From an uncultured Prevotellaceae bacterium (lineage in GTDB: Bacteria; Bacteroidota; Bacteroidia; Bacteroidales; Bacteroidaceae): a stretch of 6,919 bases of DNA. Where the stretch lies: NCBI GenBank assembly GCA_937893145.1, contig CALBJW010000206.1, forward strand, positions 1 through 6,919. Direction: 5' to 3'. The translations under genes were made by a program, and so were the position numbers. The number at the start of each line of letters is the position of its first letter. Positions within the stretch are counted from its first letter, which is position 1. Below, one piece after another: positions 1-5,246 of the stretch. The notes beneath the pieces were generated by a model. It searched no databases. It saw only the letters and a program-made list of their open reading frames with translations, and was not told where the DNA came from.

Positions 1-642
1 GTAACGGTAATAGTAGCGCACATGGTATTTCTCCTTCAGCATGTGGTCGAGTGCCGACAGAAGGATATTGCCGTAGCACTGGATGCTCCTCAGTCCTATT
101 GACAGACCATGATCCATTAACTCGATGAAGTTGTCAAGCATTGGCAGAAGTATCGGGTCTTTGATATGACGACGTATCTCTGCCTTCATCGTCTCTTGGT
201 CTATGCTCTCATAGAACTTCTTGATGTCGCACTTGTAGTAGTAGCAGGTATTCTCCTTGTCTCGCTGTATGTCGCTCCTCACCTTCCTAAAGAGCTTGTG
301 CATACCGCGTCCCTTGATGCTGGCTGCACTCGTAGGGATAACAGTAGGATAAACGCGCGACTCTACTACGCGCATGATTGCGTTGCAACCGATACGTTCC
401 ACTACAGGAGGTGACTGCACTTTCCGTTTCTTCGGTCCGTCCTCCACCTCAAACTCCTCGAACCGCGTAATCCTAAAGCTGCCGTCGCCGATACACTCTG
501 CCAGTTTCTTGATGATGTCTTCCTTCTGGCTAATGTAGTATTCCTTCGACCATTGGGGAAGGTCGCAGGTAACCTCGTCAAACGACGCTTCAAGATTATC
601 GCGCTCGATGATTTCCTGTATAAGGTAGCCGTATCGTTTCAT
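1..642 (-). CDS. DGR-type reverse transcriptase, N-terminal 214 codons (3' end outside window)
   Basis: The product would copy the TR transcript into adenine-mutagenised cDNA that replaces VR in the target gene. The frame stays open from ATG 642 to base 1. Visible RT landmarks are a KKRKVQSPPVVERI segment (residues 71-84), SIKGRGMHK (108-116), the catalytic motif A KCDIKKFYESID (137-148, Asp139) and IGLRSIQ (182-188) followed by GNILLSALDH (191-200). The IGxxxxQ form replaces the QGxxxSP of group II intron and retroviral RTs, as in DGR RTs. However, the usual Ser before Gln is Ile187 here. The last residues are YYRY, so the window ends at the Tyr expected to begin YxDD. Start choice: ATG 642 has no Shine-Dalgarno site, only an AG-rich leader. 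A three-codon ATG ORF at 650 ends in a TGA overlapping it as ATGA. GTG 705 and TTG 687 are possible in-frame alternatives. The gene lies just downstream of TR, as expected. RT identity is very likely; the DGR subtype is secured by the TR/VR pair. Confidence 0.93.
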   Translation of the reverse strand, partial: MKRYGYLIQEIIERDNLEASFDEVTCDLPQWSKEYYISQKEDIIKKLAECIGDGSFRITRFEEFEVEDGPKKRKVQSPPVVERIGCNAIMRVVESRVYPTVIPTSAASIKGRGMHKLFRKVRSDIQRDKENTCYYYKCDIKKFYESIDQETMKAEIRRHIKDPILLPMLDNFIELMDHGLSIGLRSIQCYGNILLSALDHMLKEKYHVRYYYRY

Positions 643-858
643 AGGCTCATTGTTTTCTTCTCGTTCCGTGGTCGTTAAGACTTTCAATGCCGAAGCCCTA
701 CTCACCTATAATAGACCACACCCTTGTCATGTTTCCGCTTTCCAGCCTTGCGGCTGCTGTTGCCGAGGCTCAGTCCTCTCACCGTCTGCCTTGCCCATAC
801 ATGAGCGGTGCAGTAGCAGTGATTTTTTCAGCTCCCAGAAGGTACGAGAGCGTTAGGG
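643..858 (-). other. Non-coding spacer between TR and reverse transcriptase (probable 3' part of TR RNA)
   Basis: I see no convincing gene in these 216 bp. The longest clean minus-strand ATG ORF noted is 23 codons (798-727) and resembles nothing I know. In the Bordetella phage BPP-1 DGR, a spacer of roughly 140 nt downstream of TR is part of the RNA used to prime and template mutagenic cDNA synthesis. By position this stretch is the equivalent, which is inference. It contains potential short stems, for example 831-836 with 846-851, and GAGG/CCTC around 764-777. Confidence 0.5.
831..851. other. Small hairpin just 3' of TR
   Basis: GCTCCC (831-836) pairs with GAGAGC (846-851). On the minus-strand RNA this is a 6-bp stem with one G-U pair and a 9-nt loop, starting 8 nt beyond the TR end. 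No U-tract follows, so it is not an intrinsic terminator. It may be part of the TR RNA fold, but a stem this short can arise by chance. Confidence 0.3.
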
Positions 859-977
859 ATAGTTGGCAAGACGCGCACCGTTATTCGTATTCGAGTTCGA
901 CGAGGCGTTATTCGCGTTCGCATAGACGAGACCGCCATTCGCATTCGCATTGTTGTTCGCACGCCCGACACAGCGAC
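859..977 (-). repeat. DGR template repeat (TR)
   Basis: This is the non-coding donor copy for mutagenic retrohoming. It aligns without gaps to 1277-1395 (offset 418). Of its 29 coding-strand adenines, 22 differ in VR, while all 90 non-adenine bases are identical. Beyond 859 and 977 the similarity stops abruptly. Read in the VR frame it contains 13 AAY codons, two TAT and one ACG; all 29 adenines sit in these 16 codons and none is at a wobble position. AAY codons can mutate to NNY, which encodes 15 amino acids and never a stop. All other codons are adenine-free, so the protein scaffold cannot mutate. The VR-type frame here ends at TAA 855-853 and has no good start, so TR is not translated as a VR-like peptide. 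Confidence 0.98.
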
Positions 978-1060
978 GTCTGAGGACTTCCACCTTTTTC
1001 GTTTCACGCGCACGGCTCCGTTTCCGCTTCTCGCTTCCGCTTGCCGTGTTGACGATACAT

Positions 1061-1102
1061 TGATTATTGTTTTATTTGTTATTTACTTTTTTAGTTACTT
1101 TT
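1061..1102 (-). promoter_or_regulatory. AT-rich block, candidate promoter region for TR-RT transcript
   Basis: Only 6 of 42 bases are G or C, in contrast with the roughly balanced composition around it. It sits about 85 bp upstream of TR in the minus direction, where a promoter for the TR RNA and reverse transcriptase would be expected. No clear Bacteroidota -7 element (TAnnTTTG) or sigma70 pair could be read on the minus strand. The call rests on composition and position only. Confidence 0.3.
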
Positions 1103-1103
1103 C

Positions 1104-1121
1104 CCTGCGCTTTTCAGCAGG
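1104..1121. other. Hairpin, 5-bp stem
   Basis: CCTGC (1104-1108) pairs with GCAGG (1117-1121) around an 8-nt loop. It is the third hairpin after the target stop in the minus direction. The following minus-strand bases are A-rich rather than T-rich, so terminator function is not supported. Confidence 0.3.
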
Positions 1122-1138
1122 TCTTAATTGCCACCGTG

Positions 1139-1158
1139 CCGTCAGCATAAGCTGGCGG
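1139..1158. other. Hairpin, CCG-x-CAGC stem with tetraloop
   Basis: CCG (1139-1141) and CAGC (1143-1146) pair with GCTG (1151-1154) and CGG (1156-1158), leaving a 4-nt loop (TTAT on the minus strand). One internal opposition is G-T on the plus strand but C-A on the minus strand. It lies between the target gene and TR. It may help end the target transcript or fold the TR leader. Confidence 0.4.
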
Positions 1159-1169
1159 TGTTAGCATTT

Positions 1170-1200
1170 AGGGCGGTCGCGTCTGCTTCGCAGCCGCCCT
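1170..1200. terminator. GC-rich inverted repeat right after the target gene
   Basis: AGGGCGG (1170-1176) pairs perfectly with CCGCCCT (1194-1200). Inside it the minus strand reads CTGC-GAA-GCAG, a nested hairpin. The outer stem starts four bases after the target stop codon (1207-1205). On the minus strand it is followed by AAAT rather than a U-tract, whereas on the plus strand TTTA follows. It is therefore a weak intrinsic terminator at best for the target gene. An alternative is the hairpin or cruciform that promotes VR recognition in some phage DGRs. In BPP-1 that element is only a few bases from VR; here it is 76 bp away. Confidence 0.45.
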
Positions 1201-1204
1201 TTTA

Positions 1205-4200
1205 CTATTCTTCATCATATTCTTCTCCATGTTCATCAATCTGCTTGTCGATTTCCGCATCATTGCTCAAAACTCCAGAGAAGGCAAGACGCGCACCGTA
1301 AAACGCATACGAGTACGACGAGGCGATACTCGCGAACGCACAGACGAGACCGCCATACGCACCCGCACTGAAGAACGCACGCCCGACACAGCGACCAGCA
1401 GAGCCAGTATAGTAGTTAGCAGCGCAGAAGGCTGTCACCCATTTGCTGTTATCAGAGTTTGTCTTGCTCGCCAGTACGTCACAATACTTGCCCATTACCA
1501 ATCGTGCTATGTTATAGCCCGACGTTGTGCAGTAAGGCACTGTGCGCTCTGTGTCTGTACGAGGGTCATAGATGTGTGCAATGCCGTTGACTGGTCCGAC
1601 CTGTGAACGGAAGTTTGCCTTCCACTCCTTGAACGTACTGATGTTTACACCGATGAAGTCCATGATCTCCCAGTTACATGCAATCGCGCCTTCTACGTTC
1701 CACACCTTGTTAGTACCGCTGTGCTGTCCGTACTTGGTATCCATGCCCACCCTGTTCTTGTCGCCTGTGGTGTACTGTGAGCTTGTGCCCATTCCGTAAA
1801 CACTCTGGTCGTCGCGATTACCGCACCAGCAGAGCGAGAGGATAGCAAGTATCTTCGACTGCTCGTAGCTGATAGAGTGATAGCTTCTGCCGCGCGAACG
1901 GCATACGTTCAGCAGGTCTTGGTAGGTGTAGTTCATATTGCCGACAGGTGCATTGGTAGGATTGCCCTCGCGGTCGTAAGCCCATTCGTTGCTTGTTGTC
2001 TGTGTTCCTGTACCTGTGCGTGTCTTCTTGCCGCTAAGCGAGCGACCGCGCTTCAAGTCGTCAATGCTCAGACCGTAAACACCGATAAGCTCTGCCTTGT
2101 GTTCTACCCACTCTGGTTCTACTGCCTCGATGTCGTCACTATCCACCGCAAAGGCTACGCTCGACTGGTCAACAGTGTTCAAGCAGGTAAAGTAGAAATA
2201 CTTTGCTCCAGCAGGAACTTCTCTGAAGATGTAGTCGCCGTCCACGAAGTCAAGCGGTGAATTGGTTGTACCTGTCACAGCAAGCAGGGCTTTCTGTAAG
2301 GCGTTGCCGTCAGCATCTACGAACAGACCACCGTACTGTGCGTTGTTCATGCCATAGTAGCGCACAAGCTTCATGCCCTCAACGTCGATGCGATAGACAT
2401 TCGTACTTGCAACGGCTACCAGCAAATCATCAGTGAATGGGAAACCGTCATTAACAACACCGAGGCTTACTGCCATACCGCGCTTATACACCAGTTCTGA
2501 CAACATGCCTTCCTTCTTATGCTCCCATGAAGGTTCGGGTACGTCCGTGCCGTAGTTCAGAAGGATATGCTTCTCTTGCGTCTTCACGTCATTAACGCCC
2601 TTATACCAGAAGTGAGGGAACCTTGCGAATGTGTCATAGCCTGCACCGATGGTGTCTGCTACGTCATAGTCGCTGCCGTCGGCATACTTGGTGTTGTCGC
2701 TCTTGAGCAACAGCTGCATCTGCACCGCCGTACCGTCGCTGTTAGGACTTGCCTGTACTGGCACGCAATACTTTCTGATACTCTTGATGTAGCCGCTTGG
2801 CTCGTAGGCAGTACCGTACTTGTAGCCTGTCTTGTTGTCCTCGTTTGTCATGTTCTTCGGGTCACTCTCCAAGTCGCTCATGGTGTACTGTGAGTACAGA
2901 GCGTTATACACTTTGAGGTCTGCTCCGAAGGCACTCTGCCATGCCTGTACGTCGCTCACGCGCTTGTACGTCGTGCAACGGTACTTACCAACGATGGCTG
3001 GCTTTTCCTGCAACGTCAGTGTTGCGTCGAGTCCTTGCATGTTCAGTGACGAGAGGATGTCAAGCTCTGTGCCGTCGCCCTTACGGTTGATTGGAGTTGC
3101 ACGCACCACCTTCAACTTCGTGCCGTCGGTTCTCGCAAAGCGCATCAGCAGTTCCCATGAGTCTATCTTCGTACAGTTCTCGATGATGAGGGTGCTCACG
3201 TTGGCTGTGCTCTCCAGCTGTATGCCGTCGATAGTCAGCTCTGGCAGATAGCGCAGGCGCAGATAGTTGTACGTTGCAGGGAGCTGCAAGGTCTTAATCT
3301 TCGCTCCGTCGGCAAGGTTCACACGCTGCAACTGACTGCCGAAGGCGTAGATGCTCTCCAGTCGTGGACAGCCCTCGCAGCCTATCGTCGTAATGCCTGT
3401 GTTCTGCACATGCAGCGACTTCAAGAAGGCGAGTTCGCCGAGACTGATTGTTGTCAGCAACTGATATGAGCCGATTGTCAGTGCATGGTAGCCGTAACCG
3501 CCGATGCGAAGTTCCTCTACAAGCGACATGATTGAGAAGTCAAACGTATTGCTCAGCGTAATCTCTGACAAATCAAGCATACTCATTCTGTCTGCTTGGT
3601 AGATATACAGCAATGCACCTTCTTCATGGGAGAAGTTGGTGAAGTAATGCTCCTCGCCTGCTTCGAGATACACCTTCTCCGTGATGCTGCCCGATGAGTC
3701 GTTACCTATACCGAAGTAGCCGCTCTTGGCTGCTCTGATATGGATGCGTGCGCCGCTTGGTGCGTTCACACGTCCGCTCAACACGCCGCTGAAGAAGTCA
3801 CCCACACCGAAGAAACCGTCTCTGTATCTCCAGCGTCTTTCGATGAAGGCTGGCAGTGAGGTTAGTCCGAGTCCTTGCAATGCGTAGAAGTAGATAGCGT
3901 CACTCGTTCCAGTGAACTGTATGTACTTTCTTTCACCGTCGTATGAGCTGACCTTCTTCTGCCAACGTCTGATGCGCTGGGTCAAGAAGAAATACTCTGC
4001 GCCTTCTGGTGAGAACGGACGAAGGGTAACACCGCCAACGGTTGCCGTACATGAGCGCATGGCACTCGCCACACTCTGCAAGTTCAGCTCTGTTGTCTCG
4101 CCTTCTGCCGTGATCACGCTCTGCTGCAAGAACATGTTGCGGAACAGGATTGAACCGTAACCTGCGTATGGGTTGGTGAAGGTCGCATCGGTCATTCTGT

Positions 4201-5236
4201 TTGGGTCGGTCTCTGCATCCACTGTCTGACCGCCGTCGTTGTCCTTGCCGTTGCAGGTATCGCAGTCGTATATCTTGTTCAAGTACATACGCATTGGCTT
4301 ACAGCCTATCGTTACACTGTCAAAATATACACCGTTCACTACGCTTGCGCCTTCCTCCAAGAACCACATTGGCTGCATGTTCTTGGCTCTCTGGTCGGTT
4401 GCTGCATCATAGTCAGAGAATACGTCGTAAGCAAAGCAGCTGTGAGGAGAAGCATACTTGTAAAGCTCATCGTGCCACTTCTTCAAAGCGGCTGCTCTGT
4501 CACTGCCGTCTGGGTCGCAGTCGTTGCAGAAGCGCATCCACTCAAACAGGTTGTATGGTACCTTCTTTCCTTCTGCGTAGGCAATGGCAAGGTTATCATC
4601 GTCAAGCAGGCACTCGAAGTAGTTTGTCCATGCTGGAGCGGTCTCTATCGAAATGCTGCCTTTGTCAATGAGGCTCTGCACCCACTTTGAGAAGGTCGCT
4701 GTCGGTGCCATCATGTCCTCAACTGTGGCTACACCCTTGAACCAGTCCATGCCTTGGTACTGCAACAGCTCAAAGCCGTCGGTCGGGTTCATCACGTCGC
4801 CTTCGATAACCCACTTGCCGTTTACCTGCTTCATGCTGCCTTCGCTCTCCTTCCAAGAGTCTTCGACATAGCGCATGACCTTGTATGAGCGTCCGCAGTA
4901 TTCGGTGATGATGTAAACGCTGTCGGTCTTTATCGTTGCGTCTTGAAGGAAACGTGCCTTGGCTTCGGTCAGCGTCTCACCCTTGCGTCCGTAGTATTCT
5001 ACGAAGTCGCCGTAGTTAAGACAGCCTTTGTTGTAGCCTGGCACATCCTTGAAACCGAGTGCCACCTGCTCCTTCTTGTCTTCCTTCCAGTTGCCCTTGG
5101 CATGGAAGTATGGGTTTACGCCTGTGCTCTCTGTTGAGCGGAACATGGCGGCTGGGTGATTGGCGGTTGAGTGGTTCATCTTCAAACCTGTCAACTTCAC
5201 CTTCACTGTCCGTTCTCTGTGTATTTTCCTTCCCAT
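1205..5236 (-). CDS. DGR target protein: CotH-like (C-terminal part), LRR-like region, variable lectin-like C-terminus
   Basis: A 1343-residue surface or tail-fibre-like protein diversified by the DGR. Residues about 20-340 match the second half of a Bacteroidota CotH-kinase-like domain: NWKEDKKEQVALGF (49-62), DQRAKN (281-286) and IYDCDTCNGKDNDGG (322-336), so the putative catalytic and metal-binding Asp and Asn residues are present. Residues about 548-695 have spaced hydrophobic repeats like an LRR beta-solenoid. Residues about 800-1060 are beta-rich, with FPHFWYKGVND at 873-883, and I cannot name the fold. Residues about 1095-1320 look like a C-type-lectin/FGE-type domain ending in GARLAF, the usual DGR scaffold, with VR at about 1282-1320. 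A 23-residue tail containing ten Asp/Glu follows. There is no signal peptide or ribosome-binding site at ATG 5236, and a stop lies 15 bases upstream in frame. The start overlaps the upstream ORF by 34 bp and is probably not a true N-terminus: the domain begins in that ORF. Confidence 0.9.
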   Translation of the reverse strand: MGRKIHRERTVKVKLTGLKMNHSTANHPAAMFRSTESTGVNPYFHAKGNWKEDKKEQVALGFKDVPGYNKGCLNYGDFVEYYGRKGETLTEAKARFLQDATIKTDSVYIITEYCGRSYKVMRYVEDSWKESEGSMKQVNGKWVIEGDVMNPTDGFELLQYQGMDWFKGVATVEDMMAPTATFSKWVQSLIDKGSISIETAPAWTNYFECLLDDDNLAIAYAEGKKVPYNLFEWMRFCNDCDPDGSDRAAALKKWHDELYKYASPHSCFAYDVFSDYDAATDQRAKNMQPMWFLEEGASVVNGVYFDSVTIGCKPMRMYLNKIYDCDTCNGKDNDGGQTVDAETDPNRMTDATFTNPYAGYGSILFRNMFLQQSVITAEGETTELNLQSVASAMRSCTATVGGVTLRPFSPEGAEYFFLTQRIRRWQKKVSSYDGERKYIQFTGTSDAIYFYALQGLGLTSLPAFIERRWRYRDGFFGVGDFFSGVLSGRVNAPSGARIHIRAAKSGYFGIGNDSSGSITEKVYLEAGEEHYFTNFSHEEGALLYIYQADRMSMLDLSEITLSNTFDFSIMSLVEELRIGGYGYHALTIGSYQLLTTISLGELAFLKSLHVQNTGITTIGCEGCPRLESIYAFGSQLQRVNLADGAKIKTLQLPATYNYLRLRYLPELTIDGIQLESTANVSTLIIENCTKIDSWELLMRFARTDGTKLKVVRATPINRKGDGTELDILSSLNMQGLDATLTLQEKPAIVGKYRCTTYKRVSDVQAWQSAFGADLKVYNALYSQYTMSDLESDPKNMTNEDNKTGYKYGTAYEPSGYIKSIRKYCVPVQASPNSDGTAVQMQLLLKSDNTKYADGSDYDVADTIGAGYDTFARFPHFWYKGVNDVKTQEKHILLNYGTDVPEPSWEHKKEGMLSELVYKRGMAVSLGVVNDGFPFTDDLLVAVASTNVYRIDVEGMKLVRYYGMNNAQYGGLFVDADGNALQKALLAVTGTTNSPLDFVDGDYIFREVPAGAKYFYFTCLNTVDQSSVAFAVDSDDIEAVEPEWVEHKAELIGVYGLSIDDLKRGRSLSGKKTRTGTGTQTTSNEWAYDREGNPTNAPVGNMNYTYQDLLNVCRSRGRSYHSISYEQSKILAILSLCWCGNRDDQSVYGMGTSSQYTTGDKNRVGMDTKYGQHSGTNKVWNVEGAIACNWEIMDFIGVNISTFKEWKANFRSQVGPVNGIAHIYDPRTDTERTVPYCTTSGYNIARLVMGKYCDVLASKTNSDNSKWVTAFCAANYYTGSAGRCVGRAFFSAGAYGGLVCAFASIASSYSYAFYGARLAFSGVLSNDAEIDKQIDEHGEEYDEE
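1277..1395 (-). repeat. DGR variable repeat (VR)
   Basis: This is the recipient copy of TR, inside the 3' end of the 1343-codon gene and ending 69 bp before its stop codon. All 16 adenine-bearing TR codons are changed here: the variable residues are 1288-1290, 1292, 1294, 1299, 1301, 1303, 1304, 1308, 1310-1313, 1319 and 1320. Coding-strand changes are 15 A to T, 6 A to G and 1 A to C. The present variable residues are five Phe, four Tyr, three Ser and one each of Gly, Cys, Ile and Ala. A 17-nt block matching TR 865-881 is invariant near the 3' end of VR and is a candidate for part of the initiation-of-mutagenic-homing site. Confidence 0.98.
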
Positions 5237-5246
5237 GTGCCGTCAA
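5203..5246 (-). other. ORF overlap and probable frame disruption inside a CotH-like domain
   Basis: The upstream frame ends at TGA 5205-5203. The downstream frame is open from just after a TGA near 5247, so a change of frame must occur in this interval; it requires a -1 shift. On the upstream side are SIPIDTITVKLDYSDSSNA and YITPAQRA. On the downstream side is NWKEDKKEQVALGF. These occur in this order within single CotH-like proteins of Bacteroidota. No X-XXY-YYZ slippery heptamer in the correct phase was found; the nearest candidate is an AAAA run. A lost base, an assembly error or a true two-gene arrangement remain open. Confidence 0.65.

Larger units (their letters stand above)
978..1204 (-). 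other. Intergenic region between target gene and TR
   Basis: These 227 bp have no supportable gene. In transcription order they hold a GC-rich stem directly after the target stop codon, two smaller hairpins, an AT-rich block (1061-1102), and a purine-rich segment leading into TR. An 18-codon ATG ORF (1060-1004) follows the AT-rich block, but it is too short to call. An avd-type accessory gene, often found here, would need about 360 bp and does not fit. Confidence 0.7.

Noticed and set aside
402..593. 63-codon minus-strand ORF inside the reverse transcriptase
   Set aside because: It is in a different frame from the RT, which has clear RT motifs over the same bases.
727..798. 23-codon ATG ORF in the TR-RT spacer
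   Set aside because: Short, without homology that I recognise, and located where the TR RNA spacer is expected.
881..957. Apparent short tandem repeats (ATTCG-like units)
   Set aside because: They are the AAY/GCG codon pattern of TR. The phase is set by codons and they disappear in VR, so this is not a microsatellite or CRISPR.
828..1013. Minus-strand 61-codon ORF covering TR, rich in Arg
   Set aside because: It reads TR in a frame different from the VR frame; the Arg and Met repeats are a by-product of the repeated GCGAAT template pattern. TR itself is non-coding donor sequence.
1004..1060. 18-codon ATG ORF after the AT-rich block, strongly charged
   Set aside because: It is too short and shows no ribosome-binding site or recognisable similarity. 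It could be a leader peptide, but nothing supports that.
856..1071. Open frame across TR in the VR-equivalent frame (72 codons)
   Set aside because: It has no ATG; only a GTG at 993 would give about 46 codons. It most likely stays open because TR lacks stops by design, not because it is translated.
1229..1606. Plus-strand ORF opposite VR and the target C-terminus
   Set aside because: It is antisense to a long, coherent coding frame; its Arg/Thr-rich composition is the complement of VR. The other plus-strand ORFs between 1572 and 6084 are rejected on the same grounds.
5016..5246. 76-codon minus-strand ORF in the third frame at the junction
   Set aside because: It overlaps the start of the 1343-codon frame, which shows CotH-like motifs; the third frame has no recognisable features.
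5203..5246. Programmed -1 frameshift at a slippery site
   Set aside because: No X-XXY-YYZ heptamer exists in the upstream frame in this interval. The GGA-AAA context allows good re-pairing only in the A site, so this is less likely than an indel or a true gene boundary.
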